NCBI GenBank assembly: GCA_963848475.1
Contig: CAWKDW010000010.1
Span: 59,415-123,414 of the forward strand
Direction of reading: 5' to 3'
Source of the DNA: Solirubrobacter sp963848475
Lineage (GTDB): Bacteria; Actinomycetota; Thermoleophilia; Solirubrobacterales; Solirubrobacteraceae
DNA: 64,000 nt
The notes under the pieces were generated by a model, which did not search any database, was not told where the DNA came from, and was given only the letters and a program-made list of their open reading frames with translations. Both the position numbers and the translations under genes were made by a program. Of the stretch, positions 28,913 to 39,200 are shown piece after piece (positions within the stretch are counted from its first letter, which is position 1; the number at the start of each line of letters is the position of its first letter).

Positions 28913-29653
28913 GCGCGTTCGCCGATCTGCACCGGCGCGGTGAGCCGCTGCTGCTGCCCAACGCCTGGGACCATGCCTCCGCCGCCGCGCTCGCCGCGGC
29001 GGGGTTCGCGGCGATCGGGACCACGAGCCTCGGCGTCGCGGCCGCGCTCGGCCTGCGCGACGGGGCGGCGGAGACCGCCGAGGCGACGATCGACCTCGCC
29101 CACCGCCTGACCCACCTTCCGGTCCCGGTCACGATCGACATCGAGGACGGGTTCTCCAAGGACCCCGGCGCCGTCGCGGACTATGTCGAGCGGCTCGGCC
29201 CCGTCGCGGGCGTCAACCTCGAGGATCAGCTCGGCGAGCCCGCGGCTCACGCCGCGGTCGTCGCCGCGGTCAAGGCCCGCTCGCCCAACGTCTTTCTCAA
29301 CGCCCGCACCGACACGTACTGGCTCGGGCGCCCGTCGCTCGACGAGACGCTCGAACGCGCCCACGCGTATGTGGACGCCGGGGCGGACGGGATCTTCGTG
29401 CCCGGCGTCAGCGACGAGCACGAGATCGCCGCGTTGGCCGAAGCGCTGCCGGTCCCGCTCAACGTCCTGTTCGCCCCGAACCGGCACCCCGTCCCGCGGC
29501 TGGCCGAGCTCGGCGTCGCCCGCATCAGCACGGGCTCGCTGCTCTACCGCGTCGCGCTCGGTGCGGCGATCGGCGCCGCGGACCGCGATCCGGGACGGAT
29601 CGAGCGAGTTCGAAGCCCCGTCGTACGCCACCGTCGACGCCCTCGCCGACTAA
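28909..29653 (+). CDS. isocitrate lyase/PEP mutase family enzyme, one apparent frameshift
   Basis: TIM-barrel enzyme making or breaking C-C or C-P bonds next to a carboxylate, substrate unknown. Shows LLLPNAWDHASAAALAAAGF, TIDIEDGFS (metal Asp), VNLEDQ, FLNARTDTYWLGR and IFVPGVSD. Starts 4 bp before the end of the P450-like gene. Near 29585 the frame moves +1, after which the usual C-terminus SSEFEAPSYATVDALAD and stop at 29653 appear; the unshifted frame gives an Arg-rich tail not seen in the family. About 247 aa when repaired. Confidence 0.85.
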
Positions 29654-29661
29654 AGAACTAA

Positions 29662-29676
29662 AGGGGCCAGGCCCCT
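29662..29676. terminator. bidirectional terminator between convergent genes
   Basis: AGGGG CCAGG CCCCT stem-loop just after the stop at 29653 and before the stop of the quinone oxidoreductase gene at 29677; AAAGAACTAAA upstream serves as the T-tract on the minus strand. Confidence 0.65.
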
Positions 29677-30612
29677 CTAGGCGATCTTCAGGACGAGCTT
29701 GCCGCGCACGTGGCCTGCTTCGATGCGCTCGTGGGCCGCGGCCGCGTCCTCGAGGCCGAAGGTGGCGGAGATGTGGGGGCGCAGGCCGTCGTGGACGAGC
29801 GGGGTGATGTGCTCGCCGAGGTCGAAGCCGGACGGGCGGACGAAGACGTAGCCGCTCTCGATGTGCTCGCGCTTGGGCGGCGGCGACGCGATCGAGACGA
29901 GCCGGCCGCCGGGGCGCAGGGCGGCGAAGGCCTGTTCCTGCGCATCTCCGCCGAAGAGGTCGAACGCGGCGTCGGCGCCACCGCCGTCGGTCAGCTCGCG
30001 CACGAAGTGGGGCACGGCTTCGTCGTGGTAGTCGAGCGGCTCGGCCCCCAGCTCGCGCAGGAAGTCGTGGCTGGAAGGCGAGGCGGTCGCGATCACGCGC
30101 GCGCCGCGCGCGCGGGCGAGCTGGATCGCGATGTGACCGACGCCGCCCGCGCCGCCGGTCAGGAACAGATGCTCGCCGCCGCGCAGCCCGAGCAGCTCGA
30201 GGCTCTGGTGGGCGGTCAAGGCCGCCAGCGGCAGGGCAGCCGCCTCCTCGAAGGACAGCTCCTCCGGCATGTGCGCCAGAAACCCCTCGGGCACGGTCGT
30301 GAACTCCGCGTAGGTGCCGTACTCGAGCTCGTGCCGGCGGCAGTACCCGTAGACGGGATCGCCGGGCCGGAACCACGTGACGGCCGGGCCGACCGCCTCG
30401 ACGACGCCCGCGGCGTCCCAGCCGGGGATCACGGGAAAGTGATACGGGAACGCCCCTGCCAGCGCCCCTTCGCGAATCTTGCAGTCGACGGGGTTCACCG
30501 ACGCGGCGCGGACGCGGATCAGCACGCCGTCCGGCGCCACCGGAGGCGGCTCGACGTCCAGCAGCTCCAGCGCGTCGCGCCCGCCCCACCGATTGACCGC
30601 GATCGCGCGCAT
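29677..30612 (-). CDS. zinc-free medium-chain dehydrogenase, quinone oxidoreductase type
   Basis: 311 aa from ATG 30612 (MRAIAVNRWGGRDALELLDV, the usual N-terminus; an upstream ATG would add 12 odd residues). GroES-like domain with NPVDCKIREG, then Rossmann NADPH site GGAGGVGHIAIQLARARGA. No zinc cysteines in the catalytic or structural lobe positions. Probably reduces quinones or enones with NADPH. Convergent with the PEP-mutase gene, not part of its operon. Confidence 0.88.
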   Translation of the reverse strand: MRAIAVNRWGGRDALELLDVEPPPVAPDGVLIRVRAASVNPVDCKIREGALAGAFPYHFPVIPGWDAAGVVEAVGPAVTWFRPGDPVYGYCRRHELEYGTYAEFTTVPEGFLAHMPEELSFEEAAALPLAALTAHQSLELLGLRGGEHLFLTGGAGGVGHIAIQLARARGARVIATASPSSHDFLRELGAEPLDYHDEAVPHFVRELTDGGGADAAFDLFGGDAQEQAFAALRPGGRLVSIASPPPKREHIESGYVFVRPSGFDLGEHITPLVHDGLRPHISATFGLEDAAAAHERIEAGHVRGKLVLKIA

Positions 30613-30672
30613 GCGCTCCGGAGTATCCCCGTTCGGGCCCGCGCGCACACCGTGGGACGTCCTGAACGACGA

Positions 30673-30694
30673 CGCGCCGGCGAAGGCCGGCGCG
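30673..30694 (-). terminator. terminator after rpsG
   Basis: Perfect 9-bp stem CGCGCCGGC with GCCGGCGCG and a four-base loop, 27 bp after the rpsG stop. It ends the rpsL-rpsG transcript before the accessory block, so fusA-tuf must have another promoter. Confidence 0.7.
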
Positions 30695-30720
30695 CGGTGA
30701 AGCTCGTAAGCGAGGGCGAT

Positions 30721-31191
30721 CTACCAGCGGTAGTGCGCGAAGGCCTTGTTGGCCTGCGCCATGCGGAAGATGTCGTCCTTGCGCTTGTAGGCGCCGCCCT
30801 GCTGCGACTGCGCGTCCAGCAGCTCGTTGGCCAGGCGCTGCGCCATCGACTTCTCGCGACGGTTGCGGGAGAACTCGACGAGCCAGCGGACGGCGAGCGT
30901 GCGAGCACGCGGGGCGGGAACCTCGACCGGCACCTGGTAGGTCGCGCCGCCGACGCGGCGGGAGCGGACCTCCAGCACGGGCGTGAGGGACTTGATCGAG
31001 ATCTCGAGGGCCTCGACCGGATCCTTGCCGGTGCGCTCCGAGAGGATCGCCAGCGCGTCATAGACGATGCGCTCGGCGGTCGACTTCTTCCCGTCCAGCA
31101 TCACCTTGTTGATGACCTGCTGGACAAGCTTGGAACGGTGGACGGGGTCCGGATCGATCGTCCGGCGCCCGGCGGCTGCGCGACGCGGCAT
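30721..31191 (-). CDS. rpsG: 30S ribosomal protein uS7
   Basis: 156 aa. Organises the 30S head at the E site. MPRRAAAGRRTIDPDPVHRS, then NKVMLDGKKSTAERIVYDAL and QVPVEVPAPRARTLAVRWLVE; ends HYRW. Directly abuts rpsL. Confidence 0.97.
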   Translation of the reverse strand: MPRRAAAGRRTIDPDPVHRSKLVQQVINKVMLDGKKSTAERIVYDALAILSERTGKDPVEALEISIKSLTPVLEVRSRRVGGATYQVPVEVPAPRARTLAVRWLVEFSRNRREKSMAQRLANELLDAQSQQGGAYKRKDDIFRMAQANKAFAHYRW

Positions 31192-31587
31192 CTACTTGGC
31201 CTTAACTCCGTATTGGGAACGGGCCTTCTTGCGGTCCGAGACGCCGGCGGCGTCAAGCGTGCCGCGGACGACCTTGTAGCGGACGCCCGGAAGGTCCTTG
31301 ACGCGGCCACCGCGCACGAGCACGACGGAGTGCTCCTGCAGGTTGTGGCCTTCGCCGGGAATGTAGACCGTGACCTCCATCGAGTTGGTCAGTCGCACAC
31401 GAGCCACCTTGCGCAGAGCCGAGTTCGGCTTCTTGGGCGTAGTGGTGTAAACACGCGTGCAGACCCCGCGACGCTGAGGCGCGGCCACCTTCTTCTTGCG
31501 GCCCTTGCCGGACTTCAAGCCGGGGGTGGCGAGCTTCTTCGTCTTCGGGTTGCGGCCCTTGCGGACCAGCTGGGACGTCGTCGGCAT
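31192..31587 (-). CDS. rpsL: 30S ribosomal protein uS12
   Basis: 131 aa. Decoding-centre protein. MPTTSQLVRKGR, TTTPKKPNSALRKVARVRL and GGRVKDLPGVRYKVVRG are present; the lysines changed in streptomycin resistance (in PKKPNS and RVKDLPG) are wild type. Only 22 bp separates the start from the merR gene upstream, so its promoter must lie inside or before merR. Confidence 0.98.
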   Translation of the reverse strand: MPTTSQLVRKGRNPKTKKLATPGLKSGKGRKKKVAAPQRRGVCTRVYTTTPKKPNSALRKVARVRLTNSMEVTVYIPGEGHNLQEHSVVLVRGGRVKDLPGVRYKVVRGTLDAAGVSDRKKARSQYGVKAK

Positions 31588-31609
31588 ACAGCGCGGATGG
31601 TAGCAGCGC

Positions 31610-32023
31610 TCAGCGAGCCGTTTCGGCGGCCCGGGCGCGCTCGCGGCGCTCCAGGAGCTCGCGCTCCAGTATCTCGAGCTCGGAGCGTCGGCGCGCCACC
31701 AGCCCGAGGAGCCGGTCGACGTGTGTCGTGACCTCGGCCAGAATTCGTTCCCTTTGCACCGGATCCGAGGTCTCACGCCACCCCCGTCGCAGGGCTGGGC
31801 GTGCAGCTTCACCGTGCACCACTTCGCGCAATTCGTCAAGGGACAGGCCGAGAAGATCCTTCAATCGCAACACCTCGATCAGCTGCTCGAGATCGGCGGA
31901 CCCGTACTCGCGATGCGAGCCCGCGGGCCGCGCACCGGTCTCCGGCAGCAGCCCGATCTCCTCGTAGTAGCGCACGGTTCGCGGGGTCGTCCCCGCCTCC
32001 CGGGCAAGCTCGCCGATCCGCAT
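31610..32023 (-). CDS. MerR-family transcriptional regulator
   Basis: 137 aa. N-terminal winged helix MRIGELAREAGTTPRTVRYYE then IGLLP, and a long C-terminal dimerising helix (HVDRLLGLVARRRSELEIL). No cysteines for metal sensing. Eight bases follow the MFS transporter stop, so the two form an operon; it probably controls that pump. It also sits right before rpsL. Confidence 0.9.
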   Translation of the reverse strand: MRIGELAREAGTTPRTVRYYEEIGLLPETGARPAGSHREYGSADLEQLIEVLRLKDLLGLSLDELREVVHGEAARPALRRGWRETSDPVQRERILAEVTTHVDRLLGLVARRRSELEILERELLERRERARAAETAR

Positions 32024-32031
32024 GGAGACCC

Positions 32032-33488
32032 TCAGTCCCCGGCCGGCCGCAGCAGGCAGATCGCGGTGCCCACCAGCGACGTCGCCGCCAGCACCCAGAG
32101 CGCCGTGTGCATGTTGGCCACGAACGGCTCCAGCGTCGCGTCCGAGAGCCCCGTGGTGACGCCCGAGAAGATCTTGAAGAGCGTGTCCTTGGCGACCGAG
32201 GAGGTGACGATCGCGAGCACGAACGCGATCGAGATCACGGCCCCGGTGTTCTGCAGCATCGTCCGCACACCCGCCGCGATCCCGCGCCGGTTGGTCGGGA
32301 CCGTCCCCATCATCGCGGCGGTGTTCGGGCTGTTGAACATGCCGGAGCCGAGCCCGACGACGAACAGCCACAGCGCCGACCAGAAGTACGGCGTGTGCAC
32401 GCCCAGCAGCGTCATCCCGGCCAGCGCGACGGCGGTCACGAGCATCCCGGCGGCGGACATGATCCGCGAGCCGCGCCGGTCGGCCCAGATGCCCGCCAGC
32501 GGCGACGAGATCAGCATCCCGATCGCCATCGGCGCCAGCTCGATCCCGCGGTGATCGGGTCCTGGCCCTTGACGCCCTGGAAGTAGAAGACGAACAGGAA
32601 CATCAGCGCGAAGCGCGACAGTCCGTTGATGAACGCCGCGGCGGTCGACGCCGCGAAGAGCCGGTTCTCGAAGATCGTGAGGTCGAGCATCGGCGCGCGG
32701 CTGCGCTTCTCGATCAGCACGAACAGCGGCAGCAGCACCAGGCCGGCCACGATCGGGACGATCGTCAGCGGGTCCGTCCAGCCGTTCAGCCCGCCGCGCG
32801 AGAGCCCGAACACGAGCCCGGTCAGCCCCGCCACGAACACGAGCACGCCCGGGATGTCGTAGCCGCGCACCCGATCGGGCTCGGCCAGCTCGCGCAGCAC
32901 GAAGAACGCCCACAGCGACCCGAGCAGCGCCAGCGGGACGTTGAACCAGAACACCCACTCCCAGGAGATCGCGACCAGCGCGCCGCCGAGCACCGGCCCG
33001 ATCACCAGGCCGATCGCGGCCACCATCGTGTTGGTCCCCATCGCGAGCCCGAGCTGCTCGCGCGGGAACGCGTCGGTGACCAGCGCCGCGGAGTTGGCGA
33101 ACAGGAACGCGCCGCCGAGCCCCTGTAGCACGCGCCAGAGGATCAGCTGCGTCCCGTCGGTCGCGAACCCGGCCCCGAGCGACGCCAGCGCGAAGACCAC
33201 GAACCCGGCGACATAGGCCTGCTTGCGCCCGAACAGGTCCGACAGGCGCCCGGAGAAGAGCACCAGCACGGTCGAGGCGATCATGTACGCCAGGATCACC
33301 CAGACGAGCGAGAGGATGCTCGTGTGCAGGGCTTTCTCGAGGTCGGGGAGCGCGATGATCAACGTGCCGGAGTTGATCGTCGCGAGCAGCATCCCGAGGC
33401 TCGTACAGGACAGGGCCCACCACTTGTAGTGCTCGTGTTCGGCGTGAACTCCGAGCCGGCGTCGTCGCGCCGCTGTTTCGACCGCCAT
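32032..33488 (-). CDS. MFS drug efflux transporter, DHA2 (14-TM) type, one apparent frameshift
   Basis: Proton-driven exporter in the inner membrane. Residues from ATG 33488: ATINSGTLIIALPDL (TM1), loop motif GRLSDLFGRKQAYV, motif C-like AIGLVIGPVLGGAL, and a second half with ADRRGSRIM. Near 32553 the frame moves by -1 (one base missing in DPITAG / IELAPMAIGM), otherwise continuous to TGA 32032. An in-frame TTG seven codons upstream is possible. Substrate unknown; MerR gene follows. Confidence 0.88.
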
Positions 33489-33534
33489 AGAACTGGATCT
33501 TAACGTCAACGTCCGGTTCTACATGAGTGCGTTC

Positions 33535-35019
33535 TCATCCCCCGAGTACGGCCATGGCGGCGTTGTGGCCGGGGATCCCGGATACTCCGCCGCCGCGCTT
33601 GGCGCCCGCGCCGCAGACCAGGACGTTGGCGTGCGCCGTCTCGACACCCCACTTGCCGACCTCGGCCTCGCTCTCGGCGAACGGCCACGCGAGGTCGCGG
33701 TGGAAGATGTTGCCGCCGGGCATCCCGAGCTCGGCCTCGATCTCGACCGGCGTCCGCGCCTCCAGGCACGGCTCGCCCGAGGGCGTGATCCACAGGCAGT
33801 CCTCGATCGGCTCGCCGAGCACGCTGTTGAGCGAGCGCAGCGTGGAATCGATCGCCCGCGCCTTGGCCCCGGAGTGGTTCTCGGTGAACAGCCGCGTCGG
33901 CATGTGCAGCCCGAACGAGGTCAGCGTCTGGGCACCGGCGTCACGCAGCTCGTCACCGAGGATCGAGGGATCGGTCAGCGAATGGCAGTAGATCTCGCAG
34001 GGCGCGAGTTCGGGCACCACCCCGGCGTGCGCCTGCGCGTAGGCGACGGCGAGCTGCGCGGCCGACTCGTTGACGTGGAAGGTGCCCGCGAACGCCTCGC
34101 GCGGATCGATCGAGGCGTCGCGCAGCTTCGGCAGCCGCTTGAGCAGCAGGTTGAGCTTGAGCTGGGCGCCCTCGGGCGCGGGATCGTCGGGCGGCGGTTC
34201 TCCCAGCAGCTTCGCCAGCACGGCCGGAGCGACGTTGGCCAGCACGTGCCGGGCGCTCACCGAGCCGCCCTCGAAGCGCACCTGCGCCTGCGTGCCATCG
34301 GTCTCGATCTCGGTGACCTCGACGCCGAGGCGCAGCTCGGCGCCCGCCGCCCAGGCGATCCCCGCGAGCGATTCCGTCAGCTTGCCCATGCCGCCGACCG
34401 GCACGTCCCAGTCACCCGTGCCGTTGCCGATCACGTGGTAGAGGAAGCAGCGGTTCTGGCGCAGCGACTCGTCGTCGAGGCCGGCGAAGGTCCCGATCAG
34501 CGCGTCGGTGGCGACGATCCCGCGCTCGAGATCGTCCTCGAAGTGGTGCGCGAGCGTCTCCCCCAGCGGGCGCTCGACGAGCGCATCCCAGGCGGCGTCG
34601 TCGCCGACCCGCGCCCGCATCTCGGCGCGCGAGATCAACGGCTGCGTGAGCGTCGGGAAGACGACCTCCGCCATCCGGGCCGTCAGCGCTCCGAACGCCG
34701 TCCAGCGGGGATTCGGCGGCTGGCCCGCGCGCACCAGCAGCCCGGTCCCGTCGGGGCGGGGCGAGTACGAGGACACCGAGCGGCGGCGCAGTCGGATCGA
34801 CAGCCCGAGCTCGTCGCGGATCGCCCGCGGCAGCAGCGAGACGAGGTAGGAGTAGCGCGAGAGCCGCGCGTCGACGCCGGCCCATGGACGCTCGGAGACG
34901 GCGGCGCCGCCGACGTGGTCGCGGCGCTCGAGCACGAGCACGGACCGCCCCGCTCGCGCGAGGTACGCGGCGGCCACCAGACCGTTGTGGCCACCGCCGA
35001 TGATGACCGCGTCGTACAA
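33535..35019 (-). CDS. FAD-dependent oxidoreductase, phytoene-desaturase/PYROXD2-like
   Basis: 494 aa. N-terminal dinucleotide fold MYDAVIIGGGHNGLVAAAYL with GxGxxG, then the second glycine pair VGGAAVSE. C-terminal FAD motif CGAGAKRGGGVSGIPGHNAAM. Most like the carotenoid-desaturase-like group (CrtI/CrtO/PYROXD2). No carotenoid genes lie nearby, so the substrate is open. Three bases follow the ald stop; same strand, likely co-transcribed. Confidence 0.85.
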   Translation of the reverse strand: MYDAVIIGGGHNGLVAAAYLARAGRSVLVLERRDHVGGAAVSERPWAGVDARLSRYSYLVSLLPRAIRDELGLSIRLRRRSVSSYSPRPDGTGLLVRAGQPPNPRWTAFGALTARMAEVVFPTLTQPLISRAEMRARVGDDAAWDALVERPLGETLAHHFEDDLERGIVATDALIGTFAGLDDESLRQNRCFLYHVIGNGTGDWDVPVGGMGKLTESLAGIAWAAGAELRLGVEVTEIETDGTQAQVRFEGGSVSARHVLANVAPAVLAKLLGEPPPDDPAPEGAQLKLNLLLKRLPKLRDASIDPREAFAGTFHVNESAAQLAVAYAQAHAGVVPELAPCEIYCHSLTDPSILGDELRDAGAQTLTSFGLHMPTRLFTENHSGAKARAIDSTLRSLNSVLGEPIEDCLWITPSGEPCLEARTPVEIEAELGMPGGNIFHRDLAWPFAESEAEVGKWGVETAHANVLVCGAGAKRGGGVSGIPGHNAAMAVLGG

Positions 35020-35022
35020 GCT

Positions 35023-36147
35023 CTACCCCACTGCGGCGAGCGCGCCGAAGAGCTCGGCGTACGGCTGGCCCGTCGCCTCCGCCACCGGCCGGTAGGTGAC
35101 CATGCCACCGACGACGTTGACGCCCTTCGCCAGCCCCGGGTTGTCACGCGAGGCCTGCTCGACGCCCGCGTCGGCGACGTGCAGGACGAAGGGCAGCGTC
35201 GCGTTGGTCAGCGCGCGCGTCGAGGTCACCGGCACCGCTCCAGGCATGTTCGCCACGCAGTAGTGCAGGACGCCGTCGACCTCGTAGACGGGGTCGGAGT
35301 GCGTCGTCGGCCGCGAGGTCTCGAAGCAGCCGCCCTGGTCGATCGAGACGTCCACCAGCACCGCCTGGCGCTTCATCAGCGAGAGCTGCTCGCGGCGGAT
35401 CACGTACGGCGCCTTGGCCCCGTGTACGAGCACGGCGCCGATCACGAGGTCGACCTCGGGCAGCCGCTGCTCGATGTCCAGCGTCGACGCGTAACACGTG
35501 TCCGCGCGGCCGCCGAAGGCGATGTCGAGTTCGCGCAGCCGGTCGATGTTGCGGTCGTAGACGTACACCGTGGCCTCCATCCCGAGCGCGATGAACGCCG
35601 CGTTCATGCCGACCACGCCGCCGCCGATGATCATCACCTTGGCCGCGGCGACACCGGGCACGCCGCCGAGCAGGATGCCGCGCCCGCCGAGCGGCTTCTC
35701 GAGCATGAAGGCGCCCGCCTGCGTCGCGATCTTGCCCGCCACCTCGCTCATCGGCGCCAGCAGCGGCAGCCGGCCGCGGGCGTCCTCGACCGTCTCGTAG
35801 GCGACACAGGTCGCGCCCGACTCCACGAGCCCGCGCGTGAGCTCCGCGTCCGGGGCCAGGTGCAGGTAGGTGAACAGCGTGTGCCGCGGCTCGAGCATCG
35901 CCACCTCGACCGCCTGCGGCTCCTTGACCTTGACGATCATGTCGGAGGCCGCGAAGACCGCGGCGGCGTCGGCGAGGATGCGAGCGCCCTGCGAGACGTA
36001 CTCGTCGTCGGCGATCGCGGAGCCTTCGCCCGCTCCGGCCTGGATCACCACTTCATGGCCGTGCTCGACCAGTTCGCGCACTCCGGCCGGCGTGAGCGCG
36101 ACGCGGTACTCGTCCGTCTTGATCTCGGTGGGGACGCCGACCTTCAT
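35023..36147 (-). CDS. ald: alanine dehydrogenase
   Basis: 374 aa. NAD-linked interconversion of alanine with pyruvate and ammonia. MKVGVPTEIKTDEYRVALTP start, catalytic Lys in VKVKEPQ and His in FTYLHLAPD, nucleotide fold IIGGGVVGMNAA, LVDVSIDQGGCFETSRPTTH signature. ATG overlaps the stop of the PucR-type gene upstream (ATGA) and has AAAGGA as ribosome site, so the regulator and enzyme are translationally coupled. Confidence 0.96.
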   Translation of the reverse strand: MKVGVPTEIKTDEYRVALTPAGVRELVEHGHEVVIQAGAGEGSAIADDEYVSQGARILADAAAVFAASDMIVKVKEPQAVEVAMLEPRHTLFTYLHLAPDAELTRGLVESGATCVAYETVEDARGRLPLLAPMSEVAGKIATQAGAFMLEKPLGGRGILLGGVPGVAAAKVMIIGGGVVGMNAAFIALGMEATVYVYDRNIDRLRELDIAFGGRADTCYASTLDIEQRLPEVDLVIGAVLVHGAKAPYVIRREQLSLMKRQAVLVDVSIDQGGCFETSRPTTHSDPVYEVDGVLHYCVANMPGAVPVTSTRALTNATLPFVLHVADAGVEQASRDNPGLAKGVNVVGGMVTYRPVAEATGQPYAELFGALAAVG

Positions 36148-37777
36148 CTAGTTCCTTTCGGCTTGTAACGTCGCCCGAGGTCCGAACTTGAGAGGACGGA
36201 GGGCGAAATGAGTTCTCTCCCGCGTAGGGCGAGCCAGAAGTCGATGCGATCACGGGCGGAGTCCAAGGACCGTCCGGTGAGCTCTTCAACACGACGGATG
36301 CGGTAGCGCAGGGTGTGACGGTGGCAGAAGAGCGCCTTCGCTGCGCGCTCCCATTGTCCGTTGCATTCGATGAATGCCTCGAGCGAGCGCATCAGCTCGC
36401 CGCCATAGGTCCCCTCGGACTCCTCGATCGGGCCGAGGATCGAGTCGCAGAACAGCCGCAGCGCGTCGTCGTCCTGCAGCGAGAGCAGCAGCTGGAAGGA
36501 GCCGAGATCGCGATAGGTCGCGAGCTCGCTTCCCCCCGCCGGGCCGTCGATCGACAGCGCTCGCGCCTCCAGCGCGCAGCGCGCCTCGTGGAAGCCGCGC
36601 CGCAGGTCGGCGGGCGCGACGGTCCGCCCGGCCCCGGCGGGCACCGGCTCGCCCGCGAGCCGCGAGACCCGCGCGTGCAGGCGCCCGGCGAGCGCGAAGT
36701 GCTCGTCGTCTCCCGCGGCGGCCGGCAGCAGCGCGCACAGGAAGCGGCCCGACGTGGCGACGAGGCCGCCGCCGGCCTCCTCGCGCACGGCGGTCGCGAG
36801 TGCCTCCTCCGCGTTCCCGCGGGCCGCACGCGACGGGGCCAGCACCAGCGCCCCGGCGCGCTCACGAAGGCCGAACGGCTCGAGCCGGCGCGCCAGCTCG
36901 GATCCGCTGAGGTCCCCCGCCACCAACGCGCTCATGACATCGCCCGCAAGCCGGCGCTCGGTGTCGTCGACGACGCGCCGGCGCAGCAGCTCGAGCGCGA
37001 CGATCGTCACGGCCTGGTGCAGGGTGAGGCGGTCGAGCTCGTTCAGCGGCCCGCCGTCCTTGGCGGCGATCAGCCACGCCTCGGGTTGCGGAACCTCCCC
37101 GCGACCGGCGCTCTGGGCGCGCGCGACCGGGAGCGCGAGCGCCCCGTTGAGCGATCGCCGGGGACGAACCCGCGCCGCCCGCCCGCGCGCGCGCGCTCGC
37201 GCAGCTCCGAGGTCAGCGACGCGATCGCCCCGTCGGGGAGCGAGCCGCGCCGGGCCAGCAGCTCGCCGCGGCCGTCGAAGATCAGCGCGGGCCCGCCGAT
37301 CAGCGCGGCCAGCTCACCGGCGACACCGTCCAGGCCGCGCTCTGAGAGCACGATCCGCTCCAGGCGCTCGTGCGCGGAGAGCGCGCGGCGCAGGACCGCG
37401 TACTGCTCGTTGACCAGCCGCGAGAACGCCTTCTCGGTGATCGCGATGAACGGCAGCTCGTACGGCACCTCGAACAGCGGGAACCCGTGCGCGGCCGCGG
37501 CCGAGCGCAGCCCCTCGGGCGCGCGCTCGTGCGAGAAGCCGACACCGAAGCCGAGGCCGCTGAGACCGTGCTCGGCGAGCCGGCTGACATAGGCGCGCTG
37601 CTGTGCGTCGTCGCCCAGTTGCAGCCCGGTGGTCAGCAGCAGCTCGCCGCCCGAGAGCCACGGCGTCGGGTCCGCGAGCTCGGAGCTGTGCACCCAGCGA
37701 ACCGCGCGATCGAGCCCTGCCTCCCCGGCGATGATGTCCAGTTCCAGCTCGCGCAGCAGCTCCCGTAACGGCAGCAT
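36144..37777 (-). CDS. PucR-family regulator, one apparent frameshift
   Basis: N-terminal PucR-type sensory domain from ATG 37777 (LDIIAGEAGLDRAVRWVHSSEL, WLSGGELLLTTG), central GGDEF-like linker, C-terminal helix-turn-helix (ERAAKALFCHRHTLRYRIRRVE). The frame moves -1 near 37155 (after FVPGDRS, continuing NGALALPVARAQ). Such regulators often sit beside and control the gene they precede; here ald. The last 23 codons lie over a copy of a 46-bp repeat (36163-36208), so the C-terminus may have been changed by that insertion. Confidence 0.85.
36163..36208 (+). repeat. 46-bp dispersed repeat, copy 1
   Basis: Begins TTGTAACGTCGC, central TCCGAACTTGAGAGGACGGA, ends GCGAAA. Aligns with 43563-43608 with five differences. 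Four of the differences lie together in the left arm, so this copy can form only a bulged hairpin. It overlaps the 3' end of the PucR-type gene. Confidence 0.8.
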
Positions 37778-37804
37778 CCCGGCGAGCCTACAACTGGCGC
37801 GACC

Positions 37805-39200
37805 TCAGGCGTTCGTCGTGGCCACGAAGTCCTTCTTGCGGATCAGCGTCAGCGACGTCACGGAGGCGATCAGCGCGAGCACGGCACCCACCAGAAGGAT
37901 CGCGTTGAGGCCGTCGACGAGGCCGGCCAGACGCTCAGGCCCGCGCGCGGCCTCGGACGCATGGTGGGAGAAGATCGCGCCGAGCGCCGCGACGCCGGTG
38001 GCGATCCCGACCTGGCGCAGCGTGGAGTTGATCCCGGACGCCATCCCGGCGCGCGCCGGCTCGACGACACCGACGGCGGTCGACGCCAGCGGCACGTTGA
38101 TCAGCCCGGCGCCGATGCCCGCGACGATGAAGCCGGGGATCAGGTGCGTCCAGGTCATGCCGGGCTCGATCCCGCGCATCAGCAGCAGCGCGACGCCGAC
38201 GAACGCGAAGCCCGGGCCGATCAGGTACCCGGCGCCCACCCGGTCGGTCAGCCGGCCGGCGATCGCCGCCGTGATGAAGATCGGCCCCGAGAGCACGAGG
38301 AAGCGCACGCCGATGTCGATCGCCGACAGGCCCAGCCCGGCCTGCATGTAGAGCACCAGGTACGGGAAGGCCGAGAACAGCGAGGCGGAGATCGCGAAGG
38401 CCGCGATCAATCCGCCGACGAACGTCGGCTTGCGGAACAGCGAGAGGTCGAACATCGGCAGCCGCTGGAGCGCCTCGGCGACCACGAAGGCGATCAGAAG
38501 GACCCCGGCGGCGACCAGCGAGCCGACGACGGTCCCCGAGCTCCAGCCCTCTTCGCTGGAGCGGATCAGCCCGAAGACGAGCGCCGCGAGGCCGACGCTG
38601 AAGGTCCCGAGCCCGATCCAGTCGATCGGCCGTGGGTGCGGCGCGCGCGACTCCTCGACGGCGCGCAGCGGTGACCAGCAGCGTGACGATGCCGACGGGG
38701 ATGTTGACGAGGAAGATCCAGCGCCACGACAGCCCGCTGGTCAGCGCGCCGCCGAGCACCGGACCGACGGCGACGGCCACGCCGGTCACGGCCCCGAAGA
38801 CGCCGAACGCGGTGCCGCGGTCGCGCCCGTGGAAGGCGCCGGAGAGCAGCGCCAGGCCGGTGGCGAACATGATCGCGCCGCCGACGCCCTGACCCGCACG
38901 CGCCAACGCCAGGAACGTCGCGCCGGTCGCGAGGCCGCACAGCAGGGAGCCGAGGGTGAAGATCACGATCCCGATCGCGAACAGCAAGCGGCGCCCGTAG
39001 CGGTCGGCGAGCGAGCCCGCGGTCAGCAGCAGCGCGGCGAGCGTGAGCGCGTAGGCGTCGATCACCCACTGCAGGTCGGCCAGCGACGCGTCGAACGCCT
39101 GCTCGATGTCCGGCAGCGCGACATTCACGATCGTGACGTCGAGCAGCAGCATGAACGTGCCGGCGGCGACGGCGACGAGGGTCCACCACTTTCGTTGCAT
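37805..39200 (-). CDS. MFS transporter, DHA2 type, one apparent frameshift
   Basis: Inner-membrane drug:proton antiporter family, about 14 membrane segments. ATG 39200 gives MQRKWWTLVAVAAGTFMLLL with DVTIVNVALPDIE; motif SLADRYGRRLLF; VAVGPVLGGAL. The frame moves +1 near 38682, then IDWIGLGTF onward to the stop at 37805. Divergent from a double-MarR regulator with a 78-bp gap. A -35/-10 pair (TTGACG, TAAGGT) ends only about 8 bp before the ATG, so the mRNA may be leaderless. Substrate unknown. Confidence 0.88.
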
